Positions 51,096-62,097 of a stretch of DNA of 64,000 nt are shown here, piece after piece. The stretch covers positions 1 through 64,000 of the forward strand of contig JBBPSI010000098.1 in NCBI GenBank assembly GCA_038093515.1, written 5' to 3'. The first letter of the stretch is position 1; each line of letters starts with the position of its first letter. Made by a program: the position numbers and the translations under genes. Below the pieces are notes generated by a model. The model saw only the letters and a list, made by a program, of their open reading frames with translations, searched no databases and had not been told where the DNA came from. Origin of the DNA: Butyriboletus loyo. Lineage: Eukaryota; Basidiomycota; Agaricomycetes; Boletales; Boletaceae.

Positions 51096-53141
51096 ATGTA
51101 TTCGGACCTTGACAATGAGCTCCTGCGGGGGCCGGTGTTGTGTGGTATGCTTGACCCGAATTTCATCGTATTATGGCATTCCCAGCTGACGAGTAGCGTA
51201 GGATTCATGGTGGCACTGGTGTAAGCAAAATATCTCTTCCACCTGCTAAGCGTCAGCCAAGTCGTTTCAACGATGGTGGGCTGTCCACGAACGTGAAACA
51301 GACTGGCTTGTCGAGCATGCCGGGTAGGTCAATGGGATAGGGTAGGGCTGATTTGGAATTGGAATCGTCAGGTTATTCGGGTGTATACTTGGACAGTCTA
51401 TGTTTTATCTTTTCAGTTTTCCCCATGACATGAGGTCATTGAAGGCCATGGTACGTAGTTTAGTTTTTATCTGTAGGGTCCAAGCTGAATGGAGGTGCAT
51501 ACTAGGTGTCGTTCCTTCTGTATGTTTACGTTGCGGGCAATTTGTCACAGATTCTCATTTCGTCTGGCCGGATATTCTAGGGTGATAGCTATTCTCAATA
51601 TGGCTTTCAGTATCTGGACTCATTGGAAGCTGTTCGTATCGTGCCATGGCACGACCTTACCCTGTCCTCCGGAACTCCCGTGGTCAGTGTAGCTTTGGTG
51701 TATCGTGGACTCAATGGTTGATCTGTTGTGGACGGGAATGTTCTCGTAGGGAAATGACAGTGCGTAGATCCAGTCGCGTCTGGTCGAGGATCTCACCCCG
51801 ATGGTGTTACTAGGCAGTCATCTTAACCAGTGTAAGTCTTTGTTACATCCCAAGTCCACATCGGGGCATCGAGGTTGAGATGCTCACCCGGATGTTACAA
51901 AGTATATTATGATTGTCGTTGTACAATGGTGAGCATTGGCCTCATTCATACGTTGTTCTCATGGTCAGATCACGTGAACAGCTTTTATGCTCACAGAGTT
52001 TGGATCAGTGAGTTTCCTCATCTTCCTTTCACATAATTCCTAACAGAAAGGGTCTGCATTAGTTAGTGCACAGAATGTGATCGTGACATTATTGATCGTG
52101 AGTAATATGGTCGCTATATTCACCTAACATTTTACTGAAGGAGGTGGGGATAGATGGTGACGTCGTTGACGCAATTCGGTATGTGGTTCCAGTTTGTTGA
52201 CACAGATGAACCTGATTTGTCCCCACATTCATAGCACTCGGACTGGGTTCGTACCTTCCACCTCTCGCTGAATGATATGACGATCTTAAATCGCTCTCCC
52301 ACTTCAAAAGTTTGCACATATGTAATGTATGCACATTCGTTCCACCGTCACTCTATCTCGATGAACTGAAATAATCTACCTAGCTTCGTTAGCCGCAGCA
52401 TGGTGGTCCTCAATTCCACCCCGGTATGTCCGCTTATTCTTTGCTTATGAAGGCATCCTCAAATCCTTTATCAGTGGTCCCCACGTTCGGCGCTTTTCGG
52501 AGCCATCTGTGATACCATCATAACAGGGTCCGTGTTCTTCTACCTTCGAGGAGGTCGTCGAGGGGTCCGAAAGTGCGCCGCATGTTATTCCATTTTCGAT
52601 GAAATCGCGCAGTAATTGACAGGGCTCCCTTATGAACGTCAGGTCACGAAACCACATTCGACACTTGACGATCGTATTTGTTAACATGGGGCTCTTCACA
52701 TGGTGAGGGAGCAATGTTTTGATGTCCAATGCATCTCATCCTTGAGTCCTGACCATTCTCTCTCCCTCGCAGTCTCGTTTCGATTGGGTGGTGTCTGATG
52801 GTATGTTTCATGCTCAGGATCAGTGTGAAGGCAGGAAATTAACGAATGTGGACACAGTTTATCATACCAGACGGAAATTACTTTACTGCAGTCCCGACGA
52901 GCTTCGTATGCAAAGGTGCGTGTTTCCGCCTTGTGGACGTTTTGAGCTCAACCCACGGCTTGGTCGCTTAGCATATGCCAATTCGATGATGGCGGTGTAA
53001 GTCGTTCCAACACGTCTGATAGTCCGTTCTGAGCTGATACACGCGATGGCGAGTAGACTGAATGCCCGGAAATCGGCGCGAGAGCGAGAACAGGATGTCA
53101 TCGCCAATGGCTATAATCTCGCTACTATCGATATCAACTAG
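51096..53141 (+). CDS. DUF6534-like membrane protein, copy 5
   Basis: ATG at 51096 gives MYSDLDNELLRGPVLCGM; the Pro of the family start is Leu here. Then GCTLGQSMFYLFSFPHDMRS (about 51380-51440), which fits the DUF6534 first-helix exit pattern G-x-x-x-x-Q-x-x-x-Y...FP.D. The FYAHRVWIS block follows at about 51980. The C-terminal exons end with LNARKSAREREQDVIANGYN then LATIDIN at 53141. Homology to the other units ends near 53195, the right border of the duplication. Coding capacity unproven. Confidence 0.5.
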
Positions 53142-53195
53142 GCCTTTGACACCCTTTTGTATGAGAATATGAATATGAATATGTATGTGATCTAG

Positions 53196-53810
53196 GGGAT
53201 TGCGCACCCTTTGTGCGTTCTTGTAATTTCGAGGTGGATGGATGGACTCAACCTTGGGGCCCGCTGCCAGTGGTTGCGCAGCGCGGCGGTGTCCTTTCAA
53301 TTGCTTGATTCAGGGCACAACGCGTGTGCTGCTGAACACTGAGAGGGTTATATTTTCATTTCAGCTTCCGGCTGGATGGAAATGCTCAAGGTCACTTTGA
53401 TCGCAGTCGTCAGGATTGAAATCGTCCCTGGGTTACCATCCCACTTGGCGACGTTGAGTCGGGCATTCTCAAGTTTCATTAATCCACTCCCAACAGATCT
53501 CATGTGCTGTGGACTGCAGCACCATGCATATATGGCTTTTGCAATGTATACATGACACTCATAAGTTGATCGTGCACCAACGGAGGGTGTTCCAAGGCAT
53601 CTTAAACTTTCAAGTCCAAAAAAAATCGAAAAAAAAAGTTCGTTATCGTTGTCATTATTTTTAAAAAAGGGGGGGAAAGGAGTCCTCGACATGCGGGGAC
53701 GTGCAACAATGCTACAAATCCGTATATTGAGACACTCTGCGCACTCGACGTGCCAGTCCAGGAAGTTCGTCAACAGCCAAGCACGACCATGTCGAATCCT
53801 TGCACGCCCC
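53196..53810. other. right flank of the duplication
   Basis: Unique sequence. A minus frame at 53348-53773 (VGSGLMKLENARLNVAKWDG) has no recognised family and may be 3' untranslated sequence of the phosphatase gene. Confidence 0.4.
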
Positions 53811-55674
53811 TCACCATGCGTTGATACCCCATCCTACAAGAGAGAAGAACAACGGCATCCCCTCGGAGCTGATGATCCCAATACCAGCGTAGACAACGAC
53901 CTTGGTGAGCACTACATCAAGCCAACACGTCAGTGTATCCCAGGGGCAGAAAACAAACAGCGAAAGCACACCTTCGGCATCATAATGCTTCACCACCTCC
54001 GTCGCCATCGCGCCCAACTTGTCCATCTCCAACGCTTTCCCGTTCTCCAAATTTGCTCTTGCCCCCATTCCTCCCTGCATCTTCTCATGTCCCAGGTTCA
54101 AGTTCAACCCTCGTCGTTTGAGCGCAGGCCTCAATTGCTCCGGGCCACTCACGCCACTCACTTCCAACACACCAGGAAGGTCGATCACACTCGGGATAGG
54201 ACGAAGGCCGTTCTCCACGGGTAAATGACCGTAATCCGTCGCAGGTGTGTAGAAACGTCGGTGCGGGAGATCAAAGTGGAGCGCCAACAAGCGAAAGACG
54301 GGTGGCAGAACCGCGTGTAGAAGCGATTTCGCGAGAAGTCGCCAAATGAATATTATCAGTATACCTAATGTTTGATTATCGTTGTTGTGAGAAGGGGTAG
54401 AACGACGTCAGGACGAGCGGAATGTGCAGTGCAGATATCGGGACGCACCGAAACAAACTTTAGCCCCTGCCAGGCTCCACCACGCCATGCTTTCGTCCCA
54501 TGTCCAGGTAACACCTTGACCTCCAGGCATGACCGTGTCAAAGAATTTGCCGTCTAGACCAGTATAAACAGAGTGCCATCGTGCCAAATAAATGCCAAGG
54601 ACAACCGACATGAACGCAATCGCGTCCTCGAAACATGGACAATCGTCCACCGGCTGCGGATGATAGTGTACCAGCAAGAGGCACAACGACACCAGCACAA
54701 AAGGAACTAAACACACGTCGAGAACATTGTTTGTCAAAGAGAAACGCAATACAAGAGTACGGCGCTTTACCGATCCAGGATCCGCTCTCCAACCAACGCT
54801 CAATCATGTTGCTCGTGATCACGTAGCCTGCCCAGATAGCGGCTCCGAGTGCGACGCCCACACCACAGTCTGTGAAGGAGTGCATGCCTGTGTGAATCCT
54901 GCCAATGACGATCGAGATGGCATATAACACCAAAATCCCGCACGAGATCCAGTAAGTTGTACCTGATATAGCCGAATAATCAGAGTAGGCGGAGTGAACT
55001 TGACCAAATACGAAGAGCGCCATGGATACACTGTTAGTCGAGTGTGTTGATGGGAAACCATATTCGAGGTGGTGTGTGCCAATGGCTATCCAACGAGTGT
55101 CCATAAGCAATGACGGACGACGAAAAAGAACACGAACTTAGACGGTTTACAGGAGGTGCAAATGGGCGAGGTGAACAGACGAGATCTTTGATAAACGAAG
55201 AGAAGTAGACACCAGATGCCAAAACAACGACAAGGCTGGACGAACATGCAAGCCACTTTAACGCATCGCATCGCATGTCAAAACAAAGAACTCACCCTCG
55301 CCCGATCTCTGGGAATCCAAAGAAAAACAGAATCGGGAGCGCAATCATGAAAAATGTGTGTGTCCCAAGGGCAGAGGAGTAGAGAAAATAGCTGTCCAAC
55401 CAAGAACTACGAATACGCGCCTACGAGTGCACAACAGAACCAAGTCAGCCAAGCCAATCAGCACCCAGCGACTCCGACCTACCTGTAAGCGTCCTATAAC
55501 GATACTCTCACGAGCGACAGCCTTGACGAGATGCGCGCGAATCGCCGCCCTCCATCGTGGTAGCGTCGCGTTGTAAATGTCGTCTGGAAGTAGTCCAGGT
55601 GTATCTCGTGACGCTTCAGAAACTACCGCATCACTGTCATATTTGGATGAGTGGTTGGCTGTGAACGGCGGCAT
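53811..55674 (-). CDS. dihydrosphingosine-1-phosphate phosphatase, PAP2 family (LCB3-like)
   Basis: Endoplasmic-reticulum membrane enzyme that dephosphorylates long-chain base phosphates in sphingolipid salvage. Start MPPFTANHSSKYD, then VSEASRDTPGLLPDDIYNAT and ARESIVIGRLQ. Across an intron come FLYSSALGTHTFFMIALPI and LFFFGFPEIGRG. PAP2 motif 1 is KDLVCSPRPFAPP (KX6RP), motif 2 is LEYGFPSTHSTNS and motif 3 is GRIHTGMHSFTD, with the catalytic His residues in place. Helices between include GTTYWISCGILVLYAISIVI and ALGAAIWAGYVI. The C-terminal part has DLPHRRFYTPATDY and, across an intron, DVLTKVVVYAGIGI, ending FSLVGWGINAW. Roughly seven introns. The frame is open upstream of the chosen ATG, so a longer N-terminus from another exon is possible. 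Confidence 0.88.
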
Positions 55675-56268
55675 CAAAGTTGACACGATATGTCCCAGGC
55701 CGTGGAATCTAACAGCTTGTTTAGTTGGATCGGAATTGTCGATGACCGTGCGGGGTAGAGACAGTGTGGGTGCGAGGAACTTGAACCTTGCGCTGTTAAA
55801 ACGGTGGCTTAGGCGCCGAGTTGGTACGCGACCCCAAGAATCTGGCTAGGCTAAACAACAAGGTTGTATATGTAAGGGGGTAAGTCCTCCGGTCGAGTAT
55901 GAGACTATGTGTACCTAGGATTATGGATGAGTAAGTCCTATACTGATCAGTACGAGTCCAGTAACGAGTGTAGAGTTACAGCATACCTCGTATGTATGAG
56001 ATGGACGGACGAAAGGGTGACTTAGCGAGGCAGTGCGTCGTGAAAATAGAGTGGTGTCCAAATGAGGAAATGTAGCGAATGTAGGTGGCTGTGATAATAA
56101 CTAATAGTCTACTTCTGATACACATGCGCCACCATCAAACGCCTCGGTCATCACATCCAGAATATATCATCAAAGATGACTCAAAGACGAAACCGGATTC
56201 CCGTCCCCCGGATTATGTATTAGGAATTTGTCAGAGAGTGGAAGGCTACTGGAGACACCTGCACGGTA
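55675..56268. other. intergenic, phosphatase upstream and TFC4 3' side
   Basis: Holds the phosphatase promoter, one copy of the dispersed repeat and the TFC4 3' untranslated region. A plus frame at 56085-56480 overlaps the TFC4 3' exons antisense and is not supported. Confidence 0.5.
56024..56085. repeat. dispersed 60-base repeat, copy 2
   Basis: Differs from 17423-17484 at only a handful of positions. It lies about 350 bases before the phosphatase start and about 180 bases beyond the TFC4 stop. Confidence 0.7.
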
Positions 56269-59200
56269 TCATACGGATAACCAACGCCGATAGAGCTCTT
56301 CTACTAGAGGGATCGCGCCAGTCGCAACATATATTAGTGAGAGGTTATAAGCTGCTTCCCGAGCCACGGAAACGTCCTAAAGCAATCCTATGTTTTAGAC
56401 AGCTGTTCAAAGCAGCGCTGTCCGACTCACATCGTCCTTTTGATCCTCCACGAGTGTCAACACCCTTTCGTAGTGAGTGACTGCGAGGGTGTGCAACCCT
56501 AGGAACCATTCATGCATCAGCGAGAACCGGAAACACCTGTCGGTGCCCACCTAGCTGTTGGAACGCTCTACCAAAGTTAAACTCGATTTCGGGCAGCACC
56601 TGCTCGCCGGCCTGTCTCCGTGCGGCCCGATACTGCGACAGACATGCCATGCCCTTGGGCCTCTTATATCAACGGCACAGGATTTGGTCGTGAACGTCGT
56701 ACCTGAGCGATGAGGTGATTGCGATTATCCGCTTGACGTTGCATAGCCCTACCCAAGGACGAGAGGGCGAGGCAGAGACATATGATCGGATCCTCCTGAC
56801 AATAGTCATACCCATGCAATAGATAGACTAGTAGCACGTCCATCAGCACGCAGTCAAGGTCTCCATTCGATTCCAAGACGTCTTACATATCGCGCTCTGA
56901 TAGCTCTTGGCCGCAAGACATAATTGCCCATACAATGTGACCGGAATCGGACTGTGCTTCGTTGGCAGCCACAACGGTTTCTTGTCACTCCCAGTAGGGT
57001 CACCCGCGTCGCCAGCATCTTCAGCATCGTCTTCAGGCGCATCAGCTCCCTTGATGGCTTCATCATCGCCGGCCGACTTGACAGTCCCCAAATGGTACCG
57101 CTGGCTCGAAACGTTCCATTTCAGAAGTTCTGGAGTCTTCACAGCGGCATCACTCAGTCGAACCTCTCTGAGCAGGTGTTTCTGCAATGTGGAACTGATG
57201 AACGAATCGGCAGGCCGCAAGCCACTGGCGAGTGAGGATGAAAGTATTCGCATGGGCTCATTGTTGAATTGATGGGCGTTGATCAGTTTCCGACATTGCT
57301 CGACGACGACGACGTAGTTTTCAACAGCCGTTGCACATGCTATCGTTGGGGATATGGGTGATTAAGCACCCAAGGACGAAGGCTTTCAAATACATACTGA
57401 TAATTGCAAGCCGGATAGTAACTTGCTTTTCTTTGCTTCGGTACCCGTTCGACATGAGGATGTGACGTAAAACTTCATCGGCGAGCTCATACTCTCCCCG
57501 TTTTGTTAGAATGAATGCATACTGCGCGCCAAGGCAACCTTAAATACGCATTGTAGGATAGAGAAACCACTTCACCTGCATAAAAAGTCGTAGCCAATTC
57601 TCAAAAGAGACGCCGCGGAACGAGTCAACCTTTCCAGGTTGCTGACTATCATCCTTCGATTTGCGCAGATGCTTGTCCCGTTCTGTATGTATAGATTAGC
57701 CACAAAAAAGATATCAGATGGCAGTACCGTGATACAAACCGATGAGTTCTAACCTCGACGCCATTCGTTCCTCCTCTGTTTCGTTCTGGTGCTGCTGTCG
57801 CCGTCTGGGAAACATACCCCGAAAATCATTGTGCTGCCAAGTAATCAGCCGGTACGAGATACGAGAACTTGGGACACGTACCCTGCTCGTCAAGAACAAA
57901 TTCCGCGTCTCCCTGAACATCTCTACCAATTTCTCAGCTTCCAACATCCACTCCCTGACGACTTCATCGCTGCGTTCCGTGCTCAGGATACTTGGCCACA
58001 GTTCTTCGATCCGTTTGTACCCGAGTAAGACCTCTTTCTCACGTTGTTCTTCGAGAGCCTTCAGATCAGCGAAAGTAAGTCGGCCACTAGCATTCTTAGT
58101 GGCGGCCCTTCCCTTTGGTCGGACATGAGAGTTCTCATCGAACAGGGAAGCGCTAGGCTGGGAACTTGAGGATGCATCAGGGAGTGGGAATGCCGTACCT
58201 TCTGCTTGTCCCAGTGGGCGACGTTTCCTAGCATCAATGACTCCGCAGCAGGTCACTCACGTTGTACATTACGAGTGTGTGAAAATATGTACCTTGGTAA
58301 ACCAGTTCGAGTGCTTTTCTGGGCTCGTCCATGATTTCATAAAGTTCTGCCAGCTTCATCTTGGCATCAGTATTTGAAGGGTCTGCATCGATGACTTTAC
58401 GCAGGGTCAGTGCTCCGCGGTGACTGACAGTCAACAATCAACGACGCACTCACCTTGCTTGTAAACTTCGGATGCTTCGCGTGTGTCACCTTGCATTCTG
58501 CAGCATGTAGCAATTTGCATAAGAACATACAAACTGCTTGTCTATGCAAGCATCATAAGGAAAAAATGTTGATACGTCGTGTGAATATGACGCACCACAG
58601 GGTCGGCACCAAGAATCTCATAGATTGGGCCGGCATCAGAATACATCTCCAGTTCGAAATAAGCATCCGCAATTTCGCCAAACAAGGCAGCGTAATCTAA
58701 CACATCCTGTGACAAAACGAAATCGGCATGCATCTGGGGTACCACAAATTTTTGAGTTCAATTACACAAGCTGAAGGATGTTCACCAACCTTGCCCTCAT
58801 CGATGTCACCCATTTTGATCCGAGCTACTGCAAGCCGATGACGGGCATTTATGTCCAGTGGATAGAAACCAGGCTGGACGTTCCCTGTACGATGCATGGA
58901 CTCGGGTCCTTCTTGGCCAGGTACATCATACTCTCGGTCGTCTTCACAGACGTCCCAGAATTTCTGAGTCGCTCTGCCCTGAAGCCATCGACACCCTTTT
59001 CGGATCGTGTCTATTGCCCGCTCATAGTCATTCGTTGTATTGTAAAGATCCGCTAGGATAAGTAATTCAATAAAACCAAACCTCACATGTTCATCTTCCC
59101 CAGAGATGGATGGGTCCAGAACATGACCAATGGGGTTTAAGGTTTGATGGTATTCGAGTGCATCCTGGTAGAGAGAGGCGCAGGGAGCAAAATCGGCGAG

Positions 59201-60236
59201 CTCAATGAGAATCGGTCGGAGCTCATTAAGGACGCTAACGTCGTGTGGGAAACGCTTGAGGATTGCCAAGAGAGAATGGCGAGACTGGGGAACAAAGCCA
59301 GCGGCTGATGAGTCCCAGAAAGTAGACTCGATGACATACTTACTGTTCGGAGGTCGCGCATCTCCCTAGCAAGACTCGCACGGTCCCAAAGAGCGTCCAC
59401 ATTGTCAGGGTCGAGGCTGTACAGTTTCGTGTAACAATACAATGCCTGCTGGTTGAATCCGAGGTCCCTGGTGAGATTCTCAACAACGAAAATTCATTTC
59501 TTCGATCTGAAAGTTACCTGGATTGTCGGGCCAAATGTTCCCATTCCTCTGAGTCACGTCTAAGATGAGCAGCCATGATGCGAAGTTGAAGAGCCTTTTG
59601 GGGCTCGTTCTTGTCTTCGTAACACTGTGCAAGGACAGTCCAAGCAGGGATGGCGCGTGGCTCGATACGAATGACCTCTTGCATTACTCGAATGGCTTCA
59701 GTGAGGTTGTTGTCGATGTAAGCCTGGTTCCCCTCTCCTAGGAGCGCTCGAACCTGATGCGAGAGCACAGGTCCAACTCTACGTTCATGCTACATGATCA
59801 TCCGTGATTTGACAAATGGAAGAATGCACTCAAAAAGAAATGACTTTACCTTCTTTCCTTTCCTCTTCCCGATACCGGAAGCCTCTCGTAAATCATCCCG
59901 AAACAGGGCATCCTGGTCTTCAAGACGAATATCCCATTCTCGCTGTAACAACCCCGTACTCGAGATGTCATCTGCCGTCCGAATGTTTCGAACGAGGCGC
60001 CTGTACTAGAGGTTAAATGCCATGCACGCTCATCAAGCTGGATGCGCTTACTCGAAATCTGCATCGACGTCTGTGCCCCCGGATGCATGAATTTGATCAT
60101 CCAACTCCGATTCTTCGTCTGTGTCGATGAAGTCTGAGCCTGAGCTAGTCGGGTCTGGATCGTCTTCGTTTGCAAACTTGCCTGACGACGCTCAATACAA
60201 TGTTTGCTCACAAATGTCTTGGTCCGAGTCTAGCAT
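56269..60236 (-). CDS. TFIIIC TPR subunit (TFC4 / GTF3C3-like)
   Basis: Subunit of the RNA polymerase III assembly factor TFIIIC, which binds tRNA gene A-boxes and recruits TFIIIB. The acidic N-terminus starts MLDSDQDIC and continues SDFIDTDEESELDD, then LLQREWDIRLEDQDALFRDD. The first TPR array reads VRALLGEGNQAYIDNNLTEA, AIPAWTVLAQCYEDKNEPQK, ALYCYTKLYSLDPDNVDALW and DRASLAREMRDL. Middle TPRs: CASLYQDALEYHQTL, LADLYNTTNDYERAI, FGEIADAYFELEMYSDAG and KLAELYEIMDEPRKALELVY. A linker (ARKRRPLGQAEG) and helix LTFADLKALEEQREKEVLLG follow. The C-terminal array is YQSAIY, LCLALSSLGRAMQRQ, EIEFNFGRAFQQLG, VTHYERVLTLVE and VAREAAYNLSLIYVATGA, ending LYRRWLSV. About fifteen introns, one possibly only 30 bases. 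About 1,000 residues, as expected. Confidence 0.9.
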
Positions 60237-60893
60237 TGTTACTAACTCTAACTTTGAACGTGAGAGTACAGTGTATGAGAAAACGAACTAGAAGTAAGTT
60301 CTTCACTGGTCGAGATAGGATAGAGCAGTGACCAAATAAGGAAATATAGGAAAAGTTGGACGCGCAACCCCACTCAGCCACCTCCGCCATAGACTATAGT
60401 ATTGAGTCGGAGGCCGCCGACTTATAACGTTGGCTTGGGTCTGACGAATCGCCAAGGTCTTATCAGATAAGTTATCGAAGGGTGAACCAGAACTCGGAAT
60501 GTTGCCAGCTTCATGGAGCCATTCCATCATCACGTCCCTGACCATCAGGGCAACTTTGGTCTATTGGAAGCGTGTTCAGGAACCCCAGCAGTTTCCCATG
60601 GCTTGGCCGCCCACGCCCAACCCCTCGAAGAGAAAATTGATCAAATCTAGAGTTTGGAGGCTATGTGACTTGCTTTACCGTATCGCTCGGCTAATGCTTT
60701 CTCTCAAGCCCATCTGCCATCTTTGAGTCTTGGCAACCTGCAAACTTCACGGTGTGGGTAAGTTGCAATGAATGGGTGCCGTTAGCACTTTTCTCAGGAA
60801 GACCCGAGTTTCCCATAGAGAACGTTGCCTAGATTTTCAGTGCGATCCTTAAATATCCCTCACATCAAATGTATCGAATCACACTTCTGCCTC
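60237..60893. other. divergent intergenic region
   Basis: Upstream of both TFC4 (-) and the rhodopsin-type gene (+), with the third copy of the dispersed repeat. Minus frame 60303-60545 is not supported as a gene. Confidence 0.5.
60305..60356. repeat. dispersed 60-base repeat, copy 3 (diverged)
   Basis: Retains the core ATAGAGC-x-GTG-x-CCAAATAAG and flanking matches to copies 1 and 2. It lies about 70 bases upstream of the TFC4 start codon. Confidence 0.5.
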
Positions 60894-62097
60894 ATGGATA
60901 AGGTGGAGTCCTGGTCTCTTAAGGTGCCAAGTGGGTAGCCGACTTTCGTTTTTCTTTCTCATTCAAGCTGACGTGGATTCAAGTCCCCTCAACGGTCGCA
61001 CATGTTATAGGCATTCTCACCACCATATTCCGACTACTACATCGCTGGCATTTGTCCAAGTTTTGGTGGGAGGACACATGTGCCGCCTTGGCCCTGATAT
61101 GTGACATGGCGTGTCTCGCCAGTGTTTGGATGCCAACAGTCCTGGACGATTGTTAGTCCCTCTGGCATATGACGCTTGTGACTATATAAAAAAACCGTGA
61201 CTTTCCCATATACAGCTTCCCCAATAGCAACCAAAGCAAATTGGCTCCTTTCGCTGACCATCACTTGCATTATCTGGTAAGATCTGCAAGAAGAGGAATC
61301 GTGAGCCAACTCTCTATATCTTTGATCACAGGTTCTCCCGAATGAGCATTCTGTGCTCGGTTGTTCGGATCGCAAATCCGACGCGAGGGCTACGGCTCGT
61401 GGCGTATTGCATCGGTGGCATGTTTATAGCTATGGGGGCAGGACTGCTAGCCCAAAAGATTTTTTTCTGTCTTGAAAACCTCTGCAGGTTCAACAAATCT
61501 GTGGCCATCGCGCAACTCGTCAGTGAGTGATTCTCTGCTCATATTCATATTCCTCCCGACCTGACACCAATCTCGAACTGATATGGTTGTCGGGACTCCA
61601 TAGCGGACGTCGTGTCGGACATCATGCTCGTCGCGTTCCCGATACGATGCCTCCGAGACGTGAGGCTCCCTCGGGACTGTCGCATCCTCATCATTTCCGC
61701 ATTTTCCGCCTCGATGCTCATTACCGGGGTCACCATTTTTCATTCTATCCTCCTTTTTGACTCAATCTCAAGCACAACGATGATCATTGGCCACTTCAAG
61801 GTAAAAAGGGCTTCACTTCAAGGGGGAGGTCACTTATCATAAATCCCCTCTGATACCGCTACACACTAGGCTGCTCTCGCCTTGTTCTTGTGCAACGCCC
61901 TCGTCTTGGTCACATTCGTCTATCGCTTGTGCCACAAGTCGGCTGTCGACCCGGATTACTTTATGACCGAGGGCTGTAGCACTGGGACCGAAAATCATGG
62001 CGTACAATTTACCAGCATCATCGACCTTCCAAGCAAGCTGAGCTCACGCGTTCAACCTGATACGTCCGTGGTACAGAGCGGAGGAGATATTACCTAG
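60894..62097 (+). CDS. fungal rhodopsin-type integral membrane protein
   Basis: Seven-helix-like membrane protein of the kind annotated as fungal rhodopsin/integral membrane domain; function unknown and no retinal-binding Lys motif was recognised. ATG at 60894 gives MDKVESWSLK, spliced by GTGCCA...TCAAG to LTWIQVPSTVAHVIGIL. Then LSKFWWEDTCAALALICDMA, with the Trp-Trp-x-Asp before helix 2 typical of the family, LASVWMPTVLDDC, ATKANWLLSLTITCIIW and MSILCSVVRIANPTRGLRL. Helix GGMFIAMGAGLLAQKIFF and NKSVAIAQL follow, then VVSDIMLVAFPIRCLRDVRL, LIISAFSASMLITGVTIFH, HFKAALALFLCNALVLVTFV and YRLCHKSA. The cytosolic tail ends VVQSGGDIT. Three or more introns. Confidence 0.75.

Larger units (their letters stand above)
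33945..53195. repeat. nested inverted segmental duplication (eIF4E 3' part + DUF6534 units)
   Basis: Five long units and one scrambled remnant. Left arm, minus strand: units ending at 34383, 38256 and 41933. Right arm, plus strand: units ending at 49682 and 53141. Each unit runs eIF4E piece, then about 400 bases, then a DUF6534-like gene. The outer left unit (34.4-37.5 kb) and outer right unit (49.9-53.1 kb) share diverged eIF4E features. The inner pair (41.9-44.9 and 45.7-49.7 kb) carry the best-kept eIF4E sequence. The middle left unit (38.3-40.9 kb) has no partner. The centre, about 44.95-45.74 kb, is unique apart from a short matching stretch near 45.0 kb. Confidence 0.88.

Noticed and set aside
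33945..53195. The repeated block as a transposon or LTR element
   Set aside because: No transposase, reverse transcriptase or terminal repeats were seen. The shared content is host-type genes (eIF4E and DUF6534), so segmental duplication fits better.
55770..55855. tRNA-like GTTCAA stretch on the minus strand
   Set aside because: The would-be T-stem does not pair, and no acceptor or anticodon stem can be drawn. It is better read as open sequence upstream of the phosphatase.
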